Shown one piece after another: positions 19,801 to 29,867 of a stretch of DNA of 61,329 nucleotides; the stretch's first letter is position 1, and each line of letters starts with the position of its first letter. The notes beneath the pieces are model-generated. The model saw only the letters and a program-made list of their open reading frames with translations, was not told the origin of the DNA and searched no databases. Source of the stretch: Phoronis australis (taxonomy: Eukaryota; Phoronida; Phoronidae); assembly GCA_002633005.1 (NCBI GenBank), contig NMRA01000333.1, positions 343,797 through 405,125 of the forward strand, in the 5' to 3' direction. The position numbers and the translations under genes were made by a program.

Positions 19801-22222
19801 ATTAACCAATGACGTAATCGGCTCGAACGCAGTCTGTTCAGCAGTTCACAACACCCTTACTGGTGTCAGCTTATCGGTTAAATTCGTTTTACACCAATAA
19901 ATCATCAAAATTCGATGTAAAACCCTTACAAATACACAGTTATTGAAAAAACGTGTTATTTTATATCTCTGTTACGCATTTCTAGGTATTTGAACGTATC
20001 GTAGCCTACAAAGTTCGGTAGACCAATTTACCAACGTTGGTGTCTGTTCGGTGATAAGCTCAAATTATTTGTCCGTGAAATACAGACAGGAGAAAATAGC
20101 TGTGTGTTGTAATTTTAGACGAGATTTTTCAGTTCTAAACACACAAAACGCTTGCTATCCCGGCCAGTGGCTGGCAACTGAACCCAACCAGGCCCATCAC
20201 AGCGGGCCTGAAGACATCACGAACATAAACCAGCCAAATTTGGTAACTAAACTAGACTATACTAGTGAGCCAAAGAAAACATGTGCATGTGAATATCTAA
20301 ATAAAGATTCCCTTAACATCATAGGATATAAAATCCAATTATTGTGCTTCACAACAGCTTTCTATCAGCAAACTCTGAATTAGCATGCGCTCACACGGAC
20401 TCGGTGCCCGGCGATCAATTAGTTTATTAGTGCATCTAAAGCCTGTAACACAGTGGTTTATTCATTGCTGGCTTCTCAAATCATTTTCGCTCACTAACAC
20501 TCCAAGGTATTACAACTTGTGTCTAATGAGACAGACTTTGTTTCAGTTTGTTATAAACATTGATTAGGGTGAGAATAATTCATTTTGAAACAGAACGCAC
20601 AGTAATTAATAAATGTCAACTCGCAATCCTGACTTAGACGAGTGCTCATACGACGAAGACTCCACAGGTTGATCGTTAGGTTTCACAGGCTATCAGTTCG
20701 AACCGGAATACACTGGTCAAGAAATAGCAGAGAGGGTCCGTGAACACAGACAACGGATCATATGGATACTTCCGAAAACCGTTTGAATGACTTGTCATGG
20801 CGTCAGTGAGCTAACTGCACGATAATGGAAACGACTGACGTTGCGTTTGCTGCCACAAAATTCCTCAAGTGAAACGCGTTCTTGGAGAAGCGCAGATGTG
20901 TCTTACAGACCATCCTGATTTTGCACCGCGTCTAAACATAGGTGTGCTTGTGACATTTTTTAGGGCTGAGAAAAAGAACTGGTGAAAACATCCTACACCC
21001 AAACAGAAGCCTCACAAACCAATCAGTCACAAAAAGGTTACATAAAACGTTCTCATGCCTTGAATTAATTGTAATTGTTTATATTTCATGGCCAGCTACA
21101 ATTCTCCACAATCAAAAACCGCTCAACGACCGATCTGTTGAAATGCAGGTCACTGACAGACACGAGAACTTTCACGGCCTCGTACTTGGTATTAACGTTG
21201 TACTTTTCATTCTTTACTACCGCAAACCACTTCCGAAGCGTTATGGGCTGTTGAGGAAATCAAAGAAAAAAACGATAGACCCGCTTTCATCGCAGCTTCA
21301 TATTTTGCAAAAGCGGGAACGATGCACCACACCATAGCAGTACTCATATAGACCGATTAAGATGTTAAAAAGACTGATTAAATCGGGTGGCATTCTCCTT
21401 TAAGAATTTAAAATTGACAGATAATCGGCGACTTTTGTGGAGGCTGATGTTGTAAACAGAATTGTATTCTCCTCAGTATAGTGCGGCTCACCTGAGCACC
21501 TACGTTTAAAAAACTACCTCTACACTGAAGATTGTTGTTGCATGCGCTAGTAGTGGTTATTTATTTAACAGTTACAATCTGGGTAATCTGTTTGTTCATG
21601 TCCTGTATTATGGCTCTTTAGTCACTCTTTGAGGAATGCTCAAATTCAATGTGCAACAATAGACGAGACCCACGGTGTGAACTACAGTATTTTTGTTAAC
21701 TCTGAGAGAACTTGCAAACATCTGTTACACAATATGGTTCGAGAGGCCTCTGTCGGCAAACATGTAAACTATAATGGCACGAGCTTTTGGTTATTTCAGG
21801 TGGAGGAGACACTGCCACCTGTTGTGCCAAGTGGGGAACTGAAGACAAAGTGAGTCATGTCAGTACTGGAGGTGGCGCTAGTCTTGAATTGCTGGAGGGT
21901 AAGGCAGTTTTTATGTCGAAGCATTATTTTTGCAGTAAATATTTTTCATCTTTCATTATTTTGGATTTTATCATTGTTTTATGAATCTTTAGAAACCAGT
22001 GTGAAAGACAGCAGCATTAGACAAATTGTGATTTTGAACAAAAACCTGTCTACAAAGAAGGTAACGCAGTTAAAATAAAAGATTATATTATGCAGATATG
22101 ATCTTGCCAATTTTGTTTTGTAGAATACTCAAGTACAAAATGTTATCTGTACTTCTTGTTAACTCTGGTTGTTTGTTTCAGGGAAAGTCCTGCCCGGAGT
22201 TGCTGCTCTGTCAGATGCATGA
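16761..22222 (+). CDS. PGK1: Phosphoglycerate kinase, C-terminal four exons
   Basis: PGK is the cytosolic glycolytic enzyme that passes phosphate from 1,3-bisphosphoglycerate to ADP. Four exons (16761-16837, 17744-17844, 21800-21898, 22182-22222) join in frame into 105 codons plus TGA. The product is the end of the nucleotide-binding domain: [75 protein letters not shown] and the typical end [11 protein letters not shown]. The GGGDT loop that contacts nucleotide is intact. All introns are GT-AG with matching phases. Family length is about 417 residues, so roughly three quarters of the enzyme is missing from the window. Either the 5' exons are elsewhere because of assembly or rearrangement, or this is a partial duplicate still intact in frame. 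Confidence 0.93.
17744..17844 (+). CDS. PGK1: PGK exon (PVGVFEFE...TTII)
   Basis: Acceptor TTACAG, donor GTAATG. The first base completes the Gly of WNGP, and the last base starts the Gly of the GGGDT loop. Confidence 0.93.
19682..21399 (+). mobile_element. TTAA-flanked DNA transposon, copy 1
   Basis: Terminal inverted repeats AGGAGAATGCCACCC at the left and GGGTGGCATTCTCCT at the right, flanked on both sides by TTAA (19678-19681 and 21400-21403). Length 1718 bp. A related element with the same ends is at 56909-58764. A TTAA duplication with RRG-type ends suggests the Kolobok superfamily; piggyBac also uses TTAA but its ends normally start CCC or CCY. No transposase was recognised. A P2X7-ballast-like relic lies inside. 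A fragment of another right end (GTGGCATTCTCCTTTAA, to 19669) abuts the left end. Confidence 0.85.
20613..20985 (+). pseudogene. P2X7 ballast-domain-like relic inside transposon
   Basis: From ATG at 20613 the frame runs through an acidic start and, after a TGA at 20670, [17 protein letters not shown] followed by RVREHRQR. After frameshifts it continues as [10 protein letters not shown] and then a 45-codon open stretch, 20848-20982, reading [30 protein letters not shown] and [10 protein letters not shown]. Order and spacing match the cysteine-rich cytoplasmic ballast domain of P2X7 and P2X7-like animal proteins: YxFEPE start, W-C-x-C-G-x-C, CC, C-[IL]-T-x-H-P-x-F. It has one clear stop and at least one shift, so this copy is dead. 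Confidence 0.72.
21800..21898 (+). CDS. PGK1: PGK exon (GGDTATCC...ASLELLEG)
   Basis: Acceptor TTATTTCAG, donor GTAAGG. It encodes [19 protein letters not shown] and [12 protein letters not shown], the invariant nucleotide-site loops. Confidence 0.95.
22182..22222 (+). CDS. PGK1: PGK last coding exon
   Basis: Acceptor TTTCAG, then [13 protein letters not shown] and TGA at 22220-22222, the normal C-terminus of animal PGK. Confidence 0.93.
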
Positions 22223-22313
22223 ATTACCGACTCTAAGGAGAGATTCAATAGTCATTTATAATACTGGGGATAGTACGAGTTTGAACACTGACAAAAATGT
22301 TTGCCGATTGGTC

Positions 22314-22319
22314 AATAAA
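22314..22319 (+). terminator. Candidate PGK polyadenylation signal
   Basis: AATAAA 92 bp after the stop codon. Further AATAAA hexamers at 22599-22604 and 22734-22739 are alternatives. Confidence 0.5.
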
Positions 22320-22739
22320 TTTGCATATTCACCAAATTGCAAATGAAGTGCTTGCACAGGTCACGTGATGTCAACATGTTTAGTCACTCCTGGACTGTGG
22401 AATGTTGCATATAAAGTGGAATACTTCTTCATTGTTGTATGAAAGAGCCAATATACTTTTGTGGTGGAATCTTTTAATTTAACAAAGTGCTTAACTGGAG
22501 ATAATCTCGAGTAGTAGAATGTTTGAAAATTGTGTTGTGAGGTGTTTTGTTATCATATGAAGGATAGAGATAGTGTTATTTTACTAGTGTTGAAAATTAA
22601 TAAACCACTGAATGGTTTGTAGTTTTTATACTTCAACAATACAACAACACAACAGTAACTGCCCAAGTTGTCATAACATGATAACACTACAGTGAAAATT
22701 GGAAATTATTGTTATAGAATGTGATGCCCATTCAATAAA

Positions 22740-24030
22740 TAACAAAACATTTAACCTTTCACCCAATTTAGTGTACAACCATGGTGGTAACTCTTGATAC
22801 AGTAGATCTATTGAAAATAAGCTATTTTTACCTGAATTTTCGAAATGAACATATGTCTACTTTTATGAAAATTACCAGATGGTAACTTTTTCACTGTCAC
22901 ATAATATCTTGCACGTGGCCAACTTCCCAATGTATTTTTGAGAGGCCACTAATTGGGAATTGGCAAAAAAGATTATTGTTTGTCAATTAGTGCTAGATAT
23001 TTGAACTTGTATATCTAGTCGTAACATCGCACACACAAAAAGGTCTGTCATGACAGCTGCCAGTCAAACAGCATGACGAATCGACACTTATGTCTGTCAA
23101 AATCACTCCCAGCTGAGAGGTTTGTGATACCTGCTAGCCTCTGTTGACTACTACTGTTTCTTCCTCCATTCAAGAGATTAAACACTAGAAGGTTGAACAA
23201 GTACCAGAGTGGCCAAAAACATTGGAAGTCAAAGGGTGCATGTAGTTGGTAAAATGTGGCAATGAAAAAATTACTGATCTGTAATTAAACATGCAGTTGA
23301 AACTGCATACTACATATATACAGCCAAACTGCAGGCAACAAACCATCCCTCGACTTCGCTCAAGTGCTTGTTGTAATTGAATTTTTCAGGAACCAAATCA
23401 ATTGATATTACAGTACAGTTTGATTGGGAGTCCAAGAATGCAATGTAATAGACCAGGTTCATTAAACGCAGTTCGACAGTAAGTTAATAATGAACAAAAA
23501 GTTTTTCACAACCTTTACCTAATACCAAATGAATCATCGGTGTGCATATGACAATAACCAGACCATGTTACAAGAATAACGATACTTCACTTAGTCATTA
23601 CAATATGGCAAAGCTACATTTTGCCCTGTTTAGCTGGCAAGAAAATTGAATTGGGCATTTTATCCTCATCAGAGCTGTCTAACAAAAATTCCCTATTGTG
23701 ATGGGATTCCATTTCTATTGCCCACAACAAGAACATGGAAACCGTTAGCTTATCAAGAGAACGCTTCCTGGTTTAGTTGAAACCATCAGCTTAATGCTTC
23801 CCTGTTTAGTTGGTGTTGTCAACCCTAAAATTGCGAATTCGAAAATTATGTATGTAAACATTATGTATGTAAACATTGCCTGTTAACATGGTAAGATTCC
23901 ATTTCCACCATCTGCTTAGTGTCACAGACAATATTTTTGAATAGCACATTTAGGGATGGCAAATTCAATAAACTCTGAAGTGTTTTCTGGAGTTGCAGGA
24001 GATTTTGATGTTCTTGTTGAAACCACATAG
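22740..24030. other. Intergenic stretch without recognised gene
   Basis: AT-rich DNA with no supported coding region or named element. Confidence 0.5.
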
Positions 24031-24190
24031 AGTCTTGTCATAGTGAGAAATATACAATTATGAATTCCAGCAAAAGAACCTAGTCCTGTCATAGTGAGAA
24101 ATATACAATTAATTATGAATTCCAGGAAAAGGCCCAAGTCCTGTCATAGTGAAAAATATACAATTAGTTATGAATTCCAGCAAAAGGCCC
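24031..24190. repeat. Minisatellite, 51-55-bp unit, three copies
   Basis: Units begin AGTCYTGTCATAGTGAGAAA and contain TACAATTA and TATGAATTCCAG; starts at 24031, 24082 and 24137. Confidence 0.88.
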
Positions 24191-24614
24191 AATTCGGTTT
24201 TTGTTTTAAGTCAGCTAAACAGGGTAAAATACAGGTTAATATCTTTTTTACATATAACAACTCGTGCAACAAAGTTAGTGGTGAAGAGTCACAGAGGAGG
24301 AAAGAAATTTAACCTGTATGGTTATATGGTTTTAGGCTATTGAAAAACAGTTCCACTTCCTAAAAATTCCATTAGAACAGAGGAAGTCTCCATTTGATGC
24401 CACAGGCGTTTCTCAAGCTCTACTTGTATATACATACAACATTGTACGAATGTCAAATGTTGAATATTGTATCAAATGAACGTGTTCTAAAGATGTCACG
24501 GAAATACAAGTAAGAATTTTTTGACAGTCATGTTTTACAATTCTAGGCAGAAAGTCAAAGTAACGATGTCAACGTTTCATTCCAGATGTTCATAAACTTA
24601 GATTGTAGATAATT

Positions 24615-24800
24615 GAGCTTATTGCCGGAGCCAGTCAGCAGAGTTGAAATATCATGCATGACTTTCAAACTTTAATTGAAGGAAACTGTTACCAATGACA
24701 ACCTAATACAAAATTTATTAAATATGCTTATAGTAATGAGTGACATTGAATGAACATGGAGATATCTTCATCACTGACAACAGTGCTCATAGTTAACGTG
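24615..24800 (+). repeat. Direct repeat, copy 1
   Basis: Similar to 25445-25635 in the same orientation, with shared blocks such as AAATATGCTTATAGTAATGA and TGAACATGGAGAYATCTTCA. Probably two copies of one dispersed noncoding repeat. Confidence 0.75.
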
Positions 24801-25444
24801 TACGTGACTACTTTTGTGAAAACTTTATCCCATATTTCTGGCAACAGCTATTTTTCGAAATCACAGAAGTTGCAACTGAAAAATTACTCGACATAGCTCA
24901 TTGAAATTTAGTTCCTTGAATGTTCTTAATTTATGCACTCATAGCTAGTGAACGTTAAAATGATGTTTGATATCAACACCACAGAGTTTGTTCACTGTCA
25001 CATACCCAAGTTAGCTGAAAAGCAGAAACATTAGATACTTGCTTTCCAATTTATTTGCAACAAGTTATATTCATTATACTTTTTCCGGTTGCAGTGTTTT
25101 CATCCTCACTGTTTTGTTTCCAATTTTTCATACTTTTTCATCCTGTAGTATTCTACCTATTACAAATGTTGACTTTCATCCAATTTCTAGCCATAGCACA
25201 GAGATAGTTCAAAACACTGCCATGTCTAACTGACCTTAAATAATATTAATACATGTACCAATTTCAAACAACCTCAGAGTTGTGCACTTCCTCAGTGAGA
25301 CTGGAAGTAACATAAAATGCCATTTCAAAGGTTTACAGATGATGGCTTGTGCATGTCCAGTGTGATGTGACATGCAGTAAACAGGGTGAGATCTTCATCA
25401 AGGACACCAGCATTCATGGGATTGACTTGCATTACACAACACAT

Positions 25445-25635
25445 CAATTTTTCAGCTTTGTCAGAGCCAGTTTACAGTGTTGAAATATCCTTCATGAATT
25501 TCAAACTCTTACTGAAGAAGGTTGTTAACAATGACAATCTAGCAGGCAGTGGATCAAATATGCTTATAGTAATGAGTGTCATCAAGTGAACATGGAGACA
25601 TCTTCAACACTAACAACAGCACTCACAGTTAAAGT
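25445..25635 (+). repeat. Direct repeat, copy 2
   Basis: Counterpart of 24615-24800. It lies 0.5 kb upstream of the copia element but has no LTR features. Confidence 0.75.
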
Positions 25636-26185
25636 TATGGTATGTAGGGACCTGGATAAATGTCCAAAGCAGGCTAACCTCAAAACATAATATCTCAGAA
25701 AGTGTGTAATGGTATGAGACTTACAGACAGACCATGCTATGCACTAGTCTCTAACATGCTCTCAGTGATAACTATGAATCATTGGTTGTTAGTGCATGAC
25801 ACTGAGCTAAGTGATTATATCTGTGTTAGGTAAGAAGTTAATTACAGTAAAGTCGTGTGATTTTCGGACACTGAAAATTAATTCCAATAGAAAAAATTAA
25901 TTCTTGGACGAATCTAGCGAAACATCATTTCTGTGGTTTATTACTATTACATTCTTGGAAGCCATTCCCAAGAACTGCACTAGTCATTTCCTGTACCGTT
26001 AACTAATAAAAAACATCCTGGTCTTGTTTTGCATTGTGGTCACTTTCACAGAATTACTTGGTGACTATTACTGCATGTATTCTACAAACCCTCGTATTTA
26101 TAGAAATAAACGTTTTTTAGTTCGACACCCAACTGGGCAGCTTGTCCATATCTTCAATGACTTTTCATTGTAGCAGAGCAAGGTT

Positions 26186-26920
26186 GTGAAAATGCTTTCA
26201 CAAAGCTTCAAGAATCCTCCGAAGTTCGAGGATGGGAATTACCTGGAGTGGAAACAGGAGATAGAGCTATGGAAGCAGGTAACTGATTTACCAAGGAAGA
26301 AACAAGGGCTTGCAGTAAGTTTGACTCTTACAGGCAGAGCCAGGGAAACTGCACTACAGTTGAGTGCAGATGTTTTAGAGGCCGAGGATGGTCTAAAACC
26401 ATTGATTGAATGACTGGACACCGGTTACTCAGGAGAATAAAAGGACTATGCCTATGAGGCACACACTAAATTTGAATTGTGTCATCGTGAAATGGGACAG
26501 GACATTGGTGAGTTCATCCAAATTTTTGCCTATGCATACAAAAAGTGTCAGATGTATGACATGACTTTGCCAGATGCTGTCCTAGCATTCAAATTGCTGG
26601 ACAGTGCGAACTTGGAACGGACAGAAAAGCAGATGGCTCTGACTGCTTGTTCTATGCTTACCTTTATTGGCATGAAATCCGCACTGAAGAGAATCTTTAC
26701 TGGGGTTATAGTTAAAGACACCAACGAGGGATTTTCCATCACCGTGAAGGAAGAAGTCCCGCACGGAAAATTAAGGCGACAACCACCCAGACAGGAAGTG
26801 AAAGGGACGAATCCTTTTAACAAATTTGGCTAGAGAACTAAATGCAGAGTTTGCCAGTCTGTGTTCCATTGGGCTAAAGATTGTCCGAACAATAAACATT
26901 TCCACGGCGAGGAATTAGGA
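26186..26920 (+). pseudogene. copia Gag relic with zinc knuckle
   Basis: The frame starts MLSQSFKNPPKFEDGNYLEW, a normal copia-type Gag opening, continues past TGA at about 26411, and ends with the knuckle CRVCQSVFHWAKDC (CX2CX4HX4C) near 26850-26890. Stops break it in at least three places. Confidence 0.8.
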
Positions 26921-26939
26921 GAAAACGTAAACTGGTCAC

Positions 26940-27025
26940 TGGCTCATGAAGTTTTGTTGACTGAAACCAGAAATGCAACTATTCTTGATACAGGCTGCAC
27001 CCGCACTGTATGTGGCGAAAAATGG
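26940..27025 (+). pseudogene. copia protease relic
   Basis: The frame contains ATILDTGCTRTVCGEKW; D-T-G is the aspartic protease triad followed by the C..TVCG pattern of copia proteases. It is cut by the small insertion that follows. Confidence 0.75.
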
Positions 27026-27026
27026 C

Positions 27027-27131
27027 AATCTCTTTCTTGAATTGGTTTTGAGACAAATTTAACTTTTATTTTAAAATTTACAAAAATTTAAGATTTGTCT
27101 TAGTTAAGTCAGTTTTGTTGGAATGGGCCCC
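27027..27131. mobile_element. Partial MITE inserted in copia
   Basis: Similar to the right half of the elements at 53243-53481 and 56149-56398, with the same end TTGTTGGAA(T/C)GGGCCCC. The left half is missing. Confidence 0.7.
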
Positions 27132-27444
27132 AGGTCATCGATCATTTAAATTTGGAGGCAAGGAAAACATATTTTCCACTAAAACAGTAGTCAGTAGTGC
27201 TGCCAGCAAAAATTGGAGGAACAAAGTAATCCATCACAACAGAGGTAATTCCAGTCGGCATACGACTCCTGCTAAGTAAAGACACAATGAAAATGGTGGA
27301 CACCCGGTTTAAAGCTGAAGTGGCAACAATGTGCAGTCAAGAAATCAAGTTAAAGAACACGTCATCTGGACACCTGTGTATTGACATCATTAGAGATGAG
27401 TCGCAAGTAACTTCAAATGGGAGATCTTCTTTGTTAATGAGAAA

Positions 27445-28440
27445 ATGACTGTTGATGAGAAATCAAAAATGATCATGAAATTGCATTGTCAGTTTGGTCA
27501 TGCATTAAATGATAGATTGAAACAATTGATAAAGTATTCAGGCGTCAATGATGATTCTCTATTTAAATTAATGACAGAAACTATTAGTAAATGTGAAACC
27601 AGCAGTGGGACTGCAACTTGTGAGTGATTTCAATGAAACTGTCGCAATTGACCTGCACCAATTGGGACCAAATTTATCGATCTACACATCATTGACGAAT
27701 TTACACGATTTAGTGCTGGGTGTATAGTAAGAAGTAAGAAAGTGTCTGTGTTTGTAGATAATTTCATAAAACACTGGATTAGCATTTCCGGTTCACCTGT
27801 GTTTAGTGATAACTGGGGCAAGTTTAACAATGATGAAGTTAGAGACATGGCTGAGAATTTTAACATTGAGGTTAGAACCACCCCAGCATTTTCCCCTGTT
27901 CTAATGGTACATTGGAAAAATAATCTTACTTTGACGGACATGCTACTAAAGTTAAAATCAAGTCATAATTTGGAATGGGAGACTGCTTTAGCTTGGGCTA
28001 TTGGCTAAAAACGCATTGCAAAACGTATACGGTTTTAGTCCATATCAGTTGGTTATTGGAAGAAATCCTAACCTGCCTTCGGTTCTTATTGATACTCCTT
28101 CATCACTAGAAGGGGTAACTAGGAGTGAAAAAGTTGGCATGCATATATGCGTTATATGCAGCTAGAGCGGAATTCGCTAAGGCAGAGAGTTCTGAGAAAA
28201 TTAGAAGAGCCTTACGCAAACAAACTAGGTCAGTTAATGACCAATGCAGATATGGTGATAGAGTATATTACAAAAGACCTGATTCCCCTAAATGGAAGGG
28301 CCCTGGGGTGGTAATCGGTCGAGATGGCTCAACAGTGATTGTTAAACACGGCGGCACTATCGTGCGAGTCCATGAGGTTTGATTGCAAAAACCTAATCCG
28401 ACAGTAACTCATGAGAGTCTTGACGAAAACTACTGAGGTT
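27445..28440 (+). pseudogene. copia integrase relic
   Basis: Pieces in order: LHCQFGHALNDRLKQLI (zinc-binding H..FGH of the pre-integrase region), DLHQLGPNLS, the core start, VYGFSPYQLVIGRNPNLPS, and the tail GDRVYYKRPDSPKWKGPG with VVIGRDGSTVIVKHGG. Separated by stops and shifts. Confidence 0.75.
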
Positions 28441-28442
28441 AC

Positions 28443-28544
28443 GAAGGAATCACATAATGAAAATGATGATTCACTAGAAGGAATCACATAATGAAAATGA
28501 TGATTCACTAGAAGGAATCACATATTGCAAATGATGATTCACTA
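28443..28544. repeat. Tandem repeat, 34-bp unit, three copies
   Basis: Unit GAAGGAATCACATAATGAAA followed by ATGATGATTCACTA, between the integrase and RT regions of the copia element. Confidence 0.9.
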
Positions 28545-29189
28545 CTGATGGTGATGTTGAAATCACACAGAATGAATGTGGCCATAATACGTTGGAATAT
28601 GAATCTGTAATAGATTCTCAGAATGAACCTGGTGAAAATACTCAAAGTGGTACCTGAGATACCCCTTTCAAATACAAACAGTTCCATTCATGCCCTCAAA
28701 AGAACCAGGTCAAATTATTACTTACAGACACAATGATGCCAACTCTGTTGTCAAGGCAATAGTTATGGGCCGTGGTGGCTGGAAAAAATAACAGCTGGTA
28801 CAACTTACAGTGAGTTGACTAATCCAGCTGAGATGGATGGTGCTATACTGTCTGTGGACCTGAGAAATGTGAGTGACCATACAGTTCAAGTTACCATAGA
28901 CTCTGGGACTGAACATGTTTTGGTAACTGATGAAATTCAGATGAATGATGCTGAACAGTTGGAAACAAAATAATGTCTATACAGAAGTAAATAATGATGG
29001 ACAAAAGAGCTTATTCCACCAGATGGGTTTGTACACTGAAAACCACTGACAAAGGTGTGGCGCCTGCCCAAAGCCTGTTTAGTAGCTATAGGGGTTTTGA
29101 AGAATTGCAGAACGATATTCAAAAGGATTCTCCTACATGACTGCACATGAATCACTGTTTGATTCTTGCTGTTTTGGCTCTGTGCACAT

Positions 29190-29815
29190 GGCAATTAAAC
29201 TCAGGACATCAAAACTGCATTTTTGCAAGGGAATTCAATAGACAGGAAAGTTTATATTCGACCCCCAAAAGAAGCAAATGCTCAAAACACCTTGTGGAAA
29301 CTTGACAAATGTGTTTATGGTTTGAGTGATGACTCACTAAATTGGTATTAGAGTTAAGTCAGTGATGTTAGACAATGGGGAAAGATGTCAAAGGTGGATC
29401 CTGCTGTATTCAATTGGTTGAACAGCAAAAACTAGGTTTTTGGAATATTGGCATGTCATGTTGATGATTTTTGTATGGGGAGGATCTGAAGAATTTGAGC
29501 ATGCAATTGAGATAATTCGATCAACATTTAAGGTAGGAAAAGAAGATAGTGTTGCATTCAAATAATGTGGTATAGAATTGAAATGTACAAATGACGGGCA
29601 TATTATGTTACATCAGCACATTAAACACACTGATGATTTGATACCTATAGCGGTACCGGGTATTAGGGCCACAGATAGATTCAGCACTGAATGATGATGA
29701 AAAGCACAGTTTGCGCTCAAAGATTGGTCACTTGTTGTGGTTAGCACATCAAAGTAGACCTGATCTGTTGTTTATTGTTGGTATGGTAGCCAATAATATT
29801 AATGTTTCTACACTC
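29190..29815 (+). pseudogene. copia reverse transcriptase and RNase H relic
   Basis: Pieces: IKTAFLQGN, KVYIRPPKEANAQNTLWKL with KCVYGLSDDS, the H-V-D-D-F-V-W-G catalytic box near 29455, EHAIEIIRSTFKVG, GIELKCT, and LLWLAHQSRPDLLF at the RNase H boundary. In-frame stops occur. Confidence 0.8.
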
Positions 29816-29867
29816 CAGGTTGCTCTTAATTACCTTGTATCAAAGCACACGTACTTCATTCTTTTCC

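Larger units (their letters stand above)
17845..21799 (+). other. PGK intron carrying a transposon
   Basis: A 3.96-kb intron. Its second half holds the TTAA-flanked element at 19682-21399. The first half (17845-19680) has no supported gene; open frames at 18183-18488 overlap one another and lack domains. Confidence 0.8.
26150..29815 (+). mobile_element. Decayed Ty1/copia retrotransposon
   Basis: Domains follow the Ty1/copia order on the plus strand: Gag (26186-26830), CCHC knuckle, protease, integrase, then reverse transcriptase and RNase H. A primer-binding-like TAGCAGAGC lies at about 26173 just before the Gag start. Many stops and shifts break every frame. The 3' end stops after the RNase H start (SRPDLLFIVGMV) and no 3' LTR was found, so it is truncated. 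The tandem-repeat and integrase-tail features recall the copia lineages of marine animals, but the clade is not certain. Confidence 0.85.

Noticed and set aside
20051-20383. 110-codon ORF inside the TTAA element as a transposase
   Set aside because: No transposase motif, and the frame is not kept in the second element.
24615-25635. LTR pair of the copia element
   Set aside because: Both copies lie upstream of the element, lack TG...CA ends and do not flank the coding region.
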